39,807 bases of DNA, taken from positions 1-39,807 of IMG/VR virus record IMGVR_UViG_3300050821_023325. One strand, 5' to 3'. A model generated the notes under the pieces. The model worked only from the letters and a program-made list of their open reading frames with translations. It had not been told where the DNA came from and searched no databases. The stretch comes from a virus. This document shows positions 7,161-15,315 of this stretch, piece by piece. The number at the start of each line of letters is the position of its first letter. The first letter of the stretch is position 1. Both the position numbers and the translations under genes were made by a program.

Positions 7161-7169
7161 AAGGGGAAA

Positions 7170-8063
7170 TTAAGCGGAGGTAATCCGGCCTAAGGCACTC
7201 GGGTTGACCATGGTATAACCGTAATTAGCCTCGACCGCTTGCGTCCGCTGGCCGGAATCATTATTGTAATAGTCCCTAAAACCCAAAGTGAAACCCGCGT
7301 CATTGGTCAAGGCGAAGGCGCTTAGGTAGGTATTACCGGGCTGCGGATCGAGGTACCGACAAGCGACCGCCATAGCATCCGGGCGGGCCACGAAACCGGT
7401 AAGGTTTTCCCCGTTGCTGGGGATGAGGGCGCTCTGGTTAAGGGTAAAGCCGACAATCTCGGTTAGCTTGCCTTGCTGTCCGGGAAGGGTCGAACCGATC
7501 GCATAAGCGAGGCGGACGTCGCTATCGCCTAAGAGACCGTTATAATAGGCCGGGCTAAGCACCCCCAGGCGGTCGAATTCCGGCCAATAGAGATTATCGA
7601 TAATCGTCTTAATGGCGATTAGGTCGTTCGAATCGAAGGTGGAGGCGGCCCCGGTAAAGATCGGCGCACCAAAATTGGCGGCGGTAATGATGCTCCAGAT
7701 ATCTTGCAGCACACTTTTCGCTAAAAGGTAGCCGAACTGTCTGCCGAATTGTTCGATCCGGATAAGGTTGTTCACCGCGAACTCGACGTCGGTTAGCCCC
7801 CAGCTAACGAACTTGTGCTTATTGATAACCACGTCGACCCCGGCGGCATTGGTATTGCCCGCCGCATAGCTCCCGGCGAAATCGACCGCCCCGGAACCCT
7901 GGGAGGGGATATAGAGCACCCGCACGGCGGAGCCTCTCTGCGCGGCAGCCGCGCTAAAATCGGAAGCGAAACTCGTTAGAGGCTGGATCATGGCCGTAAA
8001 CGCTTCGAGGACGGCATTCGTTAGAATAACCGTCGAGGTATTAGTCCAAGTATTGGTCGCCAT
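7170..8063 (-). CDS. Major capsid protein (HK97-fold type)
   Basis: A 297-residue protein in the coat position right after the protease/scaffold gene. It has an N-terminal arm (MATNTWTNTSTVILTNAVLEAF), a beta-rich segment with VRVLYIPSQGSGAVDFAGSY, a helix around IRIEQFGRQFGYLLAKSVLQ, a central helix DSNDLIAIKTIIDNLYWPEF followed by GVLSPAYYNGLLGDSDVR (the usual spine helix and A-domain transition), and a C-terminal strand region GFRDYYNNDSGQ. It builds the icosahedral shell. The preceding gene stops 3 nt upstream, and AAAGAGAAAG gives a weak purine-rich leader. Confidence 0.85.
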   Translation of the reverse strand: MATNTWTNTSTVILTNAVLEAFTAMIQPLTSFASDFSAAAAQRGSAVRVLYIPSQGSGAVDFAGSYAAGNTNAAGVDVVINKHKFVSWGLTDVEFAVNNLIRIEQFGRQFGYLLAKSVLQDIWSIITAANFGAPIFTGAASTFDSNDLIAIKTIIDNLYWPEFDRLGVLSPAYYNGLLGDSDVRLAYAIGSTLPGQQGKLTEIVGFTLNQSALIPSNGENLTGFVARPDAMAVACRYLDPQPGNTYLSAFALTNDAGFTLGFRDYYNNDSGQRTQAVEANYGYTMVNPSALGRITSA

Positions 8064-8066
8064 ACG

Positions 8067-9053
8067 TTACTTTCTCTTTGCGTATTCCTTCGCGATTAGG
8101 GCCCGGTGTTTTTGGAAATAGGTCATTCGCTCGGAGGGGTCTTCTAGCGCTTCTAGTTGCGCAATGTGACTGCCTAGAAGTACCCCGTTATCGGCGGCGA
8201 GGGTTTTGCTCTTCTCGGCGCTTACTCCGGTGGCAGACAATTTCCTCGCAGCCAAAATATCTGCGTCTTTTAATTGCGCAGTAAACTCCGCCGTTTGCGT
8301 CTCGAGTTTCTTCGCGAATTCGGCGGCCTGAATCTCTTGCGCCTTAACGATCCCTTCGAGAATCGTCTGGAACGACTTTAGACTCTCGGAGATCGAAGAG
8401 ACGGTCGCTTCCAGCGCCGTCACACGCGGATTTTCGGGAACGGGAGCCGCGTCCGTTTTATTTTCCGCGTTGGCGGTCGATTCTTCATTCATAGGAGGTA
8501 GAGAAAAAAGTCCATTGGGGTTCGCCGCTGGGTTATCCACTAAATCGCAACTAAAAATTTCTATGCAGCGGACCGCCGGTAAGGGGAGCCCGGCCACCTT
8601 TTCGACGTCGAAAGAAAAGGCCACGGAAAGCCCGATCGACTCCGGGATCGTCGAGGCTAGCTCCATGACATAATCGGCGGAGGGGGAGTTCTCGAGGAGA
8701 TGGAGATCGCCGCGAAGATGAGAAAATTCCTGGTCATCGTCATCGTCGTTATCCGGGTCGTAGTTGGGATCGGCCTCGTCGTTTACGTCGTCGATATTGC
8801 TATCCGGGGTAATCGAGAAATTGTCTATATAGCCGACGATATCCCCGACGTTATCGGAGTGGTTAAGCTTAACCTTTAAACCTCCGGCGTAGGTTTCCGC
8901 GCTAGCCATTAACGTCGCGAGCGTCGTTTTATCCGCCCAGACATCGTGCCCTTGGACGACGCCCTCCGTAATTAGGCTAACCCCGCTAATCGTCCGGCTC
9001 TCGGCGTCGATTTTCGAAGCCCCCGCTCGGGCAAACTGGATAATTTTCCCCAT
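8067..9053 (-). CDS. Capsid maturation protease fused to scaffold domain
   Basis: A 328-residue protein. The N-terminal 180 residues follow the prohead serine protease pattern: a beta segment with GVSLITEGVVQGHD, then KLNHSDNVGDIVGYIDNF with a candidate catalytic His at 65, and STIPESIGLSVAF with a candidate Ser at 139 or 143, closing with EIFSCDLVDNPAANPNGLF. A very acidic insert (about 84-109) lies between them. The C-terminal 140 residues are a predicted coiled coil (VTALEATVSSISESLKSFQ and on), as in scaffold domains. A separate scaffold from the internal ATG (MNEES) is possible but has no ribosome-binding site. Located between portal and coat genes, as expected. A late element ends 7 nt before the ATG. 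Confidence 0.83.
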   Translation of the reverse strand: MGKIIQFARAGASKIDAESRTISGVSLITEGVVQGHDVWADKTTLATLMASAETYAGGLKVKLNHSDNVGDIVGYIDNFSITPDSNIDDVNDEADPNYDPDNDDDDDQEFSHLRGDLHLLENSPSADYVMELASTIPESIGLSVAFSFDVEKVAGLPLPAVRCIEIFSCDLVDNPAANPNGLFSLPPMNEESTANAENKTDAAPVPENPRVTALEATVSSISESLKSFQTILEGIVKAQEIQAAEFAKKLETQTAEFTAQLKDADILAARKLSATGVSAEKSKTLAADNGVLLGSHIAQLEALEDPSERMTYFQKHRALIAKEYAKRK

Positions 9054-9060
9054 CGCGAGC

Positions 9061-9071
9061 TAGAATTACCC
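9061..9071 (-). promoter_or_regulatory. Late element GGGTAATTCTA before the protease/coat unit
   Basis: Exact consensus copy ending 7 nt before the ATG at 9053 and only 4 nt beyond the portal stop. It would allow high coat and scaffold expression independent of the portal gene. Confidence 0.75.
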
Positions 9072-9075
9072 GCGA

Positions 9076-10704
9076 CTAAGCGCTGACGGTAGGCGCGACG
9101 GGTTTAAGCGAAGGTTTCGGGGCCCGCGATCCGTTCGGGGAAGAAGAGGGCGGTTCTTCCTCTTCGGAAGAGCCGGGCGGCTGCCCGTTCGGGAGAATAA
9201 GCGCCATTTCGTCGTCGGCGATCTCCACCCCGAACTCGGTGCCCACTTTTTTAGCGATAATTTTGCGCAAGGCCACTTCCCGGGCCCGCCGGATAAGGTG
9301 CTCCTCGAGATCTTTCCCCTCCGCGTCGAGAATGTCGCACAAATTCTGGATCCCGGCCCGCCAGTCGGCCTGATCGGCCATCTTATCCCGCCCATAATCG
9401 ACGCTTAGCCGGGGCGGCAAGGTAAAGTCCCAGCGGAACCATTCCGGCGACTCCGGCAAACGGCCCATTTTTATAAGCTTCGCGACGGCATAGCCGATAA
9501 TCCGCTTGGCGATCGGGCGGAAAAGCTCTTGCCGGTCCTGGATGGCCCGCATGGCCTGGCCGATGACCAATCTCGAATTCGTTCCGGAGAGAGCGGAGGC
9601 GTCGAGAGCTAGCTCGAAGGGCCAAGGGAGCCCGACACAGGCCTGCCGCTCTAGCCTTTGCATAAATCTCTCCCAGTTTTCGCTCGGATTGCGGTTCTGA
9701 AGCACTTGCATCTTGCCCCCGGTGCCGCTCCGGAAGTATTTAACCAGGCCCCCGGCAAATTGCTGCATGGTAATCCCGGGCGGAACGACGATGGGAGGCG
9801 ATCCGGCTTGGGCCTGTTGCATTAAACTCAACATGTTAGTCGGCCCGCCTTGCTCGTTCTCCTCGATTAGCCCGATCGAGCTGGCCAGCATGGCCGCTTG
9901 CTTTTCGAAGCCCACCGTAGACTTCAAATCAAGCAGATCTTGAATAGCGTGGGTTAGCCCGGGAAGACCTCTAACCTGGTCGGGGACGTCCGGATCGCTA
10001 ACGAGGATGGCGTCCCGGGCGCTAATATCCGTGTAATCCGAATCGTCGAGGCCGGTATCGCCGCCGATCTGAATCCGATAGGCGACCGGTCGATCGACGT
10101 CGTTTAAGATAACCCCATTCCAGATCCGCAGGCCGCGATAGGGGCCCTTTTCGATCCGGGTCTGGTAGACGTCCCCGACCATAATCCGGTGGGCGAGCAC
10201 GGTCTGGATCTGCGGGTAGCCGTCCTCCGTCTCGCTTAGCAAAATAAGGATGTCGCCGTCCCGGTCCATGCAAATAGAGGCGAGATGGAGGGAGGTAACG
10301 AAATCGAACCCCCGGGTATCGGCGACCCCGTACCATTCCTCCTTTAAAAGGGTCGTCGCGAGCGTGCCCCAGACCTTATCCTTCCCCTCGAAGCGGGGCT
10401 GCCAGGCCCTTCCGAAGCTATAGTTCGTCCTTTGAAGGATGGCAGAGCGGGCGCTCCCCAGGTTATGGAAAAGCTTGCGGGCGGCACTTCGCAACTGAGC
10501 GAAGTCGTAGGGACTCACCATGCGGAAGAAGTCCCAGTTCTGGAGAGCGAAGTAGGGTTTCGTCGGATCGGGGCGGCTCGCGTCGACGAGCCCCCAGCTC
10601 CCGTAGTTTTGCGGAATGCCGAGCTTCATGACCTTTTCCGGGTCGTCCGGGCGGACCAGTTCCTTAAAGGCATTCGTTAAGCGGGCTAGCATCGTTCTCG
10701 GCAT
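9076..10704 (-). CDS. Portal protein (lambda family)
   Basis: A 542-residue protein of the lambda-type portal family, which forms the dodecameric ring at the capsid vertex for DNA entry and exit. Typical segments are the N-terminal linker, FAQLRSAARKLFHNLGSARSAI (about 65-90, the lambda-type 'R..aR.l..N...a...l' region), HRIMVGDVYQ, PVAYRIQIGG and the clip/stem-like VGLPWPFELALDASALSGTNSR followed by VIGQAMRAIQDRQELF (about 365-400). The C-terminus is Pro/Ser rich. The gene lies between a small gpW-position gene and the protease gene. The start follows GGTACCCCCGTT with no Shine-Dalgarno sequence. Confidence 0.9.
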   Translation of the reverse strand: MPRTMLARLTNAFKELVRPDDPEKVMKLGIPQNYGSWGLVDASRPDPTKPYFALQNWDFFRMVSPYDFAQLRSAARKLFHNLGSARSAILQRTNYSFGRAWQPRFEGKDKVWGTLATTLLKEEWYGVADTRGFDFVTSLHLASICMDRDGDILILLSETEDGYPQIQTVLAHRIMVGDVYQTRIEKGPYRGLRIWNGVILNDVDRPVAYRIQIGGDTGLDDSDYTDISARDAILVSDPDVPDQVRGLPGLTHAIQDLLDLKSTVGFEKQAAMLASSIGLIEENEQGGPTNMLSLMQQAQAGSPPIVVPPGITMQQFAGGLVKYFRSGTGGKMQVLQNRNPSENWERFMQRLERQACVGLPWPFELALDASALSGTNSRLVIGQAMRAIQDRQELFRPIAKRIIGYAVAKLIKMGRLPESPEWFRWDFTLPPRLSVDYGRDKMADQADWRAGIQNLCDILDAEGKDLEEHLIRRAREVALRKIIAKKVGTEFGVEIADDEMALILPNGQPPGSSEEEEPPSSSPNGSRAPKPSLKPVAPTVSA

Positions 10705-10718
10705 AACGGGGGTACCTT

Positions 10719-11039
10719 TTACCAGTAGGTCGCTACGGTGTAGTCTTGCGGGTAGGTCATCATGTAGTTACTAATTTGGGTCGCCGAGAAGTTGCGGATT
10801 ACCCAGTCCGCCTTGGCGATAAGGGCCTGGATGGTTAGCATCGGGATCGATTGCCCGCTCGACGCTTGCGGGAAGGCGAAACTCGTTCGCTTGCCCCCAT
10901 GCATCGACTCGGAGATATACATGCCGCCTTGCTGGCTTATCAGCACCGCCTGGCCGCTAACCAGGGCCTGCCATTGGCTCGGGTTAGCGAGACCATATTG
11001 GATTAGAGCGCGGAAGAGCCATTCGAGAGGAGGTACCAT
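10719..11039 (-). CDS. Small protein between terminase and portal (106 aa, gpW position)
   Basis: A 106-residue protein (MVPPLEWLFRALIQYGLANPS, QALVSGQAVLISQQGG, IPMLTIQALIAKADWVIRNF). Lambda encodes the head-tail joining protein gpW between terminase and portal, but this sequence is longer than gpW and shows no clear match, so only the position is comparable. A late element lies 7 nt before its ATG, and a cluster of hairpins separates it from the terminase gene. It ends 14 nt before the portal start. Confidence 0.68.
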   Translation of the reverse strand: MVPPLEWLFRALIQYGLANPSQWQALVSGQAVLISQQGGMYISESMHGGKRTSFAFPQASSGQSIPMLTIQALIAKADWVIRNFSATQISNYMMTYPQDYTVATYW

Positions 11040-11046
11040 TGCAGGG

Positions 11047-11057
11047 TAGAATTACCC
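11047..11057 (-). promoter_or_regulatory. Late element GGGTAATTCTA before the 106-aa gene and portal gene
   Basis: Exact consensus copy ending 7 nt before the ATG at 11039, directly downstream of the hairpin cluster that follows the terminase gene. Confidence 0.75.
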
Positions 11058-11072
11058 GGGAGGGAGGTGCGA

Positions 11073-11186
11073 GCGGCCTGGACTAGCTAGTCCAGCCGCC
11101 CGCTTGCCGGGGTTCTTTCTATGCGCGGAGACACTCGTCCGGCTAGTCTCCGTCCGCCTATTAAAAGCCGCCGAGCGGAAGGCGGC
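11073..11186 (-). repeat. Cluster of three hairpins after the terminase gene
   Basis: Three separate inverted repeats fall in the 167-bp gap: the perfect palindrome CTGGACTAGCTAGTCCAG (11078-11095), extended by GCGG/CCGC flanks; CGGAGAC / GTCTCCG (11126-11132 and 11146-11152); and GCCGCC / GGCGGC (11167-11172 and 11181-11186). There is no T run. They may end the terminase transcript, form a structured RNA, or be a packaging (cos/pac) region, since such sites lie near terminase genes. Confidence 0.55.
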
Positions 11187-11207
11187 CCGAGTCCTAAACG
11201 AAAGTAA

Positions 11208-13022
11208 CTACCCGGCGATGGCCGTCGCCGCCGCCGTCGTTACGTCCATATCGACGTTAAACTGTTCGTCGAGCCGGAGGATATCGCAAGAGATCGCGAA
11301 GACGATCTGCATCGTCTCGCAGTCCCAGGCATGGTTAGGGCGGCTCCCGACGACTACCCAGCGCTGGGCGGGCCCATGATCGCCGGGAAGATCCTTCCGG
11401 ATCTCGGCGCTCATTTGCTCGGAGTAGACCCCCGGGATATCGTTCGGCACTTCGAAGGGCCGCAACCGGCCCATGCGGAGAAGCGAGAGCACGTCCTTAC
11501 AATGAAGATTCGAAAAGGAGAGCGCGTAACAAGCCCGCCCGTCGATCGCAATCGTCTGGAAGGGGGAGAAGGGCTTCTTAACCGGGGGCTTATCCTTCAG
11601 TGGATGGGTCCAGCTATTAACCCGGTCCCCCCGGAAGGCGATATGCCCGCCCCGGGCGCAAAAGGAGTAGACGTTCCCCGAGTCGTAACGGCAATCTACA
11701 GCCACCGCTGTGCTCAGCACCTTATAGCGCTTCGCCAGGGCGGTAATCTCCGTCCAATCGTTAATCCGGTCGTAGTAGAGAAGGCGGCTACTCCCGTCCG
11801 CCCGCCAGGCCCGGACCAGGGCCCAGAAGTGCCCGAGCTGACGATCTACGGTAAGGAACCGGATCATCTCCCCGGGAATAAGCTGACCCTCGAGATACTG
11901 CCCAACCCCGTACTGCCCCGCTTGGAGCTGGATCTTCGGTAACTCCTCCTCGTCGGACCAGAACTCCGCGCATCTTTTTTGCTTCCATTGCCGCATAGCG
12001 GCCTTATCCCCGATTTGCTTTATCCGGTCGTAAGCGACGATAAACTCGAGCACGATATTCGCCCACGGTATCCACCATACCGCTAGCACGTTTAAGTGGA
12101 AACCGATCCGCTCCGGCCAGGCATTATTTTCCTCTAATGGGCGGTAGGAGCCGGAGTCGGAAAGCCGTCGGCGGTTGTATTCGGTATCGTTAAAAGAAGC
12201 CTCGCACTTCGGGCAGGCTACCCGCACCGATTTAACGATCCCGGCGATGTCCCATTCCCCCTTCTCCGTCTTAAGCGAGTCGTATTTTAACATCTCCCGA
12301 CCGCACGAATAGGCGTTCCATTCGTTACAGTTGGGGCATAGCCAGCCGTAATCGTGCTTTAAGGTCGTTTCATGAAGTTGATAATGCTCGTCGTTAACGA
12401 CCCCCGCTTGCCCGAGAGCGAGAAGCACCCCGTTGGCCCGGTCGTGCAAACGGGCAAAAGCCTCCTTTACCATGCCGGAACCGAAGAGCCAAACCTCGTC
12501 GAGGAGCACGTAGCGGCAACTTTTACTTTGCAGCGTGTTGAGATTTGCGCCACCGAGACGCAACATCATGTGCGGAAATGCAATTTCCGTTTTTCGTTTT
12601 GCGTGCCGGTTTTGCGGCATTAAAACCCGCACCGCCGTTATGGCGTTTAGCATCGGCATGAGACGCTCCTCCGCCCAATCGGCAATGTCGTCGTCGCTTT
12701 GCCCGACGAAGAGGGAAGGCCCCGGATCTTGCGCGATTATGTAGGCGCTAAGGATCTCGATAAAAGTGGTCTTTCCGGCCCCAGTTGGTCCGATGAAACT
12801 AAGTACCTTGTATTCCCCGGAGGCGAAAGCGGTTAGGACCGGATTCCAGAACCGGGCAAAGGAACGCTCGAATTTCGGATTGCGGTCGCTATGCGGGAAA
12901 ATAACGTGCTCCTCCGCCCAATCGAGAATGTTGAGCCGCACCTCGGAAGCGGCCAGGGAAAGGATATGCCCGAGGATCGCCTGGTACTGGACCCGGTCCG
13001 GATGGCGGAGATCGGCGAGCAC
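11208..13022 (-). CDS. Terminase large subunit (lambda GpA family)
   Basis: A 604-residue packaging motor and nuclease. The ATPase domain shows Walker A FIGPTGAGKTTFIE (about 77-90) and a Walker B-like YVLLDEVWLFG (about 170). Two CxxC pairs, CPNCNEW (about 231) and CPKCEAS (about 268), give the zinc-ribbon-like insert common in GpA proteins. The nuclease domain has FLTVDRQLGHFW (about 390) and VAVDCRYDSG (about 440), each with the expected Asp. The GTG start lies 5 nt after the small subunit stop. AGGAGG occurs about 12 nt upstream, farther than ideal. The C-terminal tail is Ala/Thr rich. Confidence 0.93.
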   Translation of the reverse strand: MLADLRHPDRVQYQAILGHILSLAASEVRLNILDWAEEHVIFPHSDRNPKFERSFARFWNPVLTAFASGEYKVLSFIGPTGAGKTTFIEILSAYIIAQDPGPSLFVGQSDDDIADWAEERLMPMLNAITAVRVLMPQNRHAKRKTEIAFPHMMLRLGGANLNTLQSKSCRYVLLDEVWLFGSGMVKEAFARLHDRANGVLLALGQAGVVNDEHYQLHETTLKHDYGWLCPNCNEWNAYSCGREMLKYDSLKTEKGEWDIAGIVKSVRVACPKCEASFNDTEYNRRRLSDSGSYRPLEENNAWPERIGFHLNVLAVWWIPWANIVLEFIVAYDRIKQIGDKAAMRQWKQKRCAEFWSDEEELPKIQLQAGQYGVGQYLEGQLIPGEMIRFLTVDRQLGHFWALVRAWRADGSSRLLYYDRINDWTEITALAKRYKVLSTAVAVDCRYDSGNVYSFCARGGHIAFRGDRVNSWTHPLKDKPPVKKPFSPFQTIAIDGRACYALSFSNLHCKDVLSLLRMGRLRPFEVPNDIPGVYSEQMSAEIRKDLPGDHGPAQRWVVVGSRPNHAWDCETMQIVFAISCDILRLDEQFNVDMDVTTAAATAIAG

Positions 13023-13027
13023 GGGGT

Positions 13028-13702
13028 TTAAGCCTCCTCGGAGCCGTAGACGACCTGAGCGCTTTCCCGCAAAATCCCGAGAAGACGGGTGGCGATGGCA
13101 CTCAGTTTCACTTTCTCTATTTCGTTTTCCGCCGAATCGGGGAGTTTGCGGATCTCGATAATAATCGGGGCTAGCATTTTCGTTATCCGGTCCTTGTAGG
13201 CGTCGACGGCGATTAGGCGGCCCCGCTCGTGCTCGACCTTTATTACCATGCGCTCGGCGTTAAGAAGGGCTTTGCTAGCGTCCCGGTGCTCCTTGCGGAG
13301 GTACTCGATCTTATTCTGGATAAGGCTAAGAGTGCGCTCCGCTTCGATAAGCGCTTTCTTTCCCTTTGCGTTATCCCGGGCTTCCCGGGCTTGCGGGAGG
13401 CTAACGTTAACCCAGGCCTCGATTTGCCCGGAGACGGTGCGCTCGAAGGTCTGGAGCCGGGAAACGACATCGTAGGGATCGGTTCCTTGCGCCAGTTCGA
13501 AGGAGGGCGCTTGGAGAACCTCGCTCGGGGGCGTCGGCAAGCCCTTATGCGGGCGGTTAGAGGCCTGCCATTCCTTCGCCGCATCGATGGAGGCGTTCGG
13601 CATCCCGTGCCGTCGGCGCCATCCGCTTACCGTCGATTGCGTTACGCCGAGGGCCTTCGCGATTTCGGTGTCCGTAACTGGACCATTTACTGTCACCATC
13701 AT
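13028..13702 (-). CDS. Terminase small subunit
   Basis: A 224-residue protein with an N-terminal helix-turn-helix, TDTEIAKALGVTQSTVSGWRR (about 11-31), which would recognise the packaging site, followed by a long helical region (PQAREARDNAKGKKALIEAERTLSLI) suited to oligomerisation. It sits directly before the large subunit gene. The ATG ATG start has no Shine-Dalgarno sequence. Upstream lie a TATAAT box (about 20 nt before the start) and a late element 132 nt upstream, so it may have both a host-type and a phage-type promoter. Confidence 0.85.
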   Translation of the reverse strand: MMVTVNGPVTDTEIAKALGVTQSTVSGWRRRHGMPNASIDAAKEWQASNRPHKGLPTPPSEVLQAPSFELAQGTDPYDVVSRLQTFERTVSGQIEAWVNVSLPQAREARDNAKGKKALIEAERTLSLIQNKIEYLRKEHRDASKALLNAERMVIKVEHERGRLIAVDAYKDRITKMLAPIIIEIRKLPDSAENEIEKVKLSAIATRLLGILRESAQVVYGSEEA

Positions 13703-13892
13703 TTCAGGAAGCAGTTTTTACATTATAATTCTTTTATGTAAAATACGCTCGGACCGCTCCCGTTCCTTTCTTGTAGAAAAGAGATTCCTTCAGTGGGGGG
13801 CCAGGATCTAAAAAGATGGATATATGAGCTGGGATAGAATTACCCCGACCCCCTTTCGGAGACTGTAAAGCGGTCGAAAAGCTAGTCATAAC
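13703..13892. promoter_or_regulatory. Upstream region of the terminase unit with TATAAT box
   Basis: A 190-bp gap between the sigma-like gene and the terminase small subunit gene. On the minus strand it contains, in order, the late element GGGTAATTCTA (13835-13845) and an AT-rich stretch with GAATTATAATG (about 13722-13732), a good match to a host -10 box. No good -35 hexamer is seen at 16-18 bp from it. No open reading frame of note is present, and this is the only late element not next to a start codon. Confidence 0.5.
13835..13845 (-). promoter_or_regulatory. Late element GGGTAATTCTA upstream of terminase genes
   Basis: Exact consensus copy, 132 nt before the terminase start with no start codon close behind it. 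This argues that the element acts on transcription rather than as a ribosome-binding site. Confidence 0.65.
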
Positions 13893-14897
13893 TCATTTTA
13901 TTACAGTTACTGGTTGATTGTGCACGTGATTTAATCTAGGCTGTAGACCCGTCTCGCCATTAACGACGACGATCGGCACTCGACGGTACCATCGCGCCCT
14001 CGGCGGGCAAGAGGGTAAAATTCCCGCCATGCAATCGAGTAGCATAACCGTTTGCCACGGTTCTAAAACCAGAAGTAACGGCCAAAGTTTAGGGTCCCCC
14101 CGCTCGAGAAGGCCTCGTAGTACCTCTAATGCTTCTTCCCGCCGGGCATGCTCGGATTCGACGCGGAGGCGAAACTCATACAATTTAGCGCGCACTCCGG
14201 CAATAGTCGCTCGCACTAGGTTCTCGATCGACTTCGGATCGAGACTATGGCAAGGAAGTTTCGCCACTTCCGCGCTTAGTTCGGAAATGTATAATTGTTC
14301 TCCATTATCTGCCATGTCCAGATAACGCCGGGCAACGTAACGCATCAGGTTTTTATGCGGCAAGCCTTCCCCGATCTCGTTCGGGATCATAAACATTAAC
14401 TGTTCGAATTCCGCCGCCCGTTTCTGCACCGATTCGTTGCTAACGAAAGAGCTTTGCGAATCCTCGAGATCGAGATAATTGCCCTCCTCGTCCGTTGGCC
14501 AGTCGCCCCGATACTTATCCGCGTTGCGCTTTTTGCGTAGCCATTTCTGAAACGTGTTGCCGATGCTGGCCGTTAAGTAGGAAAAGAACTTGGAGCCGTT
14601 ATCCGGCTTATAGCTGTCGAGAATTTTGGGCAACTTAAGGACGAACTCGGAAACGATCGCTTCTAGCTGCGATTCGCCGACGCTGGCTAACCAACCACTC
14701 TTTAAGCTGAGCCATTCGATAAGCGGAATGACCTCGACGACGATTTCGCGGAAAAGCCTTTCCCGATCCTCCGGCACAAAATGCAATTTTTTATAGAGGG
14801 AAACGAGAGCTTCTAACTGCAAATTGCCGCCCGGATCGAAAAAATAAGCTTCTCCGCGCCGGTATCCGTTGCCGTTGCCATTTAAGGGTTTATCCAT
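13893..14897 (-). CDS. Sigma-like transcription factor (candidate late sigma, T4 gp55-type region 2)
   Basis: A 334-residue protein. Residues about 55-125 follow a sigma-70 region 2 pattern: helices around FREIVVEVIPLIEWLSLKSG, ESQLEAIVSEFVLKLPKIL, then YKPDNGSKFFSYLTASIG and NTFQKWLRKKR, close in layout to the 'FkPekssnpFaYfTqia.naFl..ikkekr' stretch of T4 gp55 and other phage sigmas. A later segment, LYISELSAEVAKL to IENLVRATIAGVRAKLYEF (about 195-235), could be a degenerate region 4 helix-turn-helix. It would direct host RNA polymerase to phage late promoters. The gene lies immediately upstream of the terminase genes, which begin the late region. A diverged late element (GCGTAATTCTC) sits 16 nt before its ATG, hinting at self-regulation. 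The function is inferred from pattern only. Confidence 0.68.
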   Translation of the reverse strand: MDKPLNGNGNGYRRGEAYFFDPGGNLQLEALVSLYKKLHFVPEDRERLFREIVVEVIPLIEWLSLKSGWLASVGESQLEAIVSEFVLKLPKILDSYKPDNGSKFFSYLTASIGNTFQKWLRKKRNADKYRGDWPTDEEGNYLDLEDSQSSFVSNESVQKRAAEFEQLMFMIPNEIGEGLPHKNLMRYVARRYLDMADNGEQLYISELSAEVAKLPCHSLDPKSIENLVRATIAGVRAKLYEFRLRVESEHARREEALEVLRGLLERGDPKLWPLLLVLEPWQTVMLLDCMAGILPSCPPRARWYRRVPIVVVNGETGLQPRLNHVHNQPVTVIK

Positions 14898-14901
14898 TCG
14901 T

Positions 14902-15261
14902 TTACGGATGAGAATTACGCGCCTCCAAGTTTTTCTGGAGAAGGTCGAGAATCTTTTGCTGGTTTTGCAGAGCTTGCGAATCGCTATCGAGCATTTTCGA
15001 ACCGTTGGCTAGAATTTCGCCGTTTTGCTTAATGCTCGTTTCTAAACCTTCTAGAATGGCGGTCTGATTCTCTAGGCTTTTTTCGATTCCCTCTAAAGCG
15101 ATCGCTCGCTGGCGGCCTTGTTCGCCGACTTGGGTAACTTCGGAGATATTAATTCCTTGGAGACCGAGTAACGCCGCGCCGAGTGCGCCGGTTAGGATTT
15201 TCGTCCAATCGACCGAGTGCTTACCACCGTTTTTCCCGGCTCCGTTAGAGTTATCCGACAT
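14902..15261 (-). CDS. Membrane-anchored coiled-coil protein (holin candidate)
   Basis: A 119-residue protein with a polar N-terminus (MSDNSNGAGKNGGKHSVDW), one hydrophobic segment KILTGALGAALLGLQGINI (about 20-38), and a long coiled-coil C-terminus with hexad/heptad spacing (ALEGIEKSLENQTAILEGLET, ILDLLQKNLEA). This topology is seen in some small phage holins and in other membrane tethers. No lysis gene is adjacent, so holin is only a suggestion. Its start follows AAGGAAA, a reasonable Shine-Dalgarno sequence, unlike the late genes. It ends 4 nt before the sigma-like gene, so the two are probably co-expressed. Confidence 0.65.
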   Translation of the reverse strand: MSDNSNGAGKNGGKHSVDWTKILTGALGAALLGLQGINISEVTQVGEQGRQRAIALEGIEKSLENQTAILEGLETSIKQNGEILANGSKMLDSDSQALQNQQKILDLLQKNLEARNSHP

Positions 15262-15315
15262 TTTCCTTGCCGGATAAATACGCGCTAACTCTCCCCTCCG
15301 CGAGAAATCCGGGCC

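Noticed and set aside
8067-8490. Independent internal start for a separate scaffold protein (MNEES)
   Set aside because: There is no Shine-Dalgarno sequence or late element before it, so an independent scaffold is not supported by the sequence.
13722-13732. TATAAT box as the main late promoter for terminase
   Set aside because: No good -35 hexamer is at the right distance, and a late element is upstream. It is listed only as a possible extra promoter.
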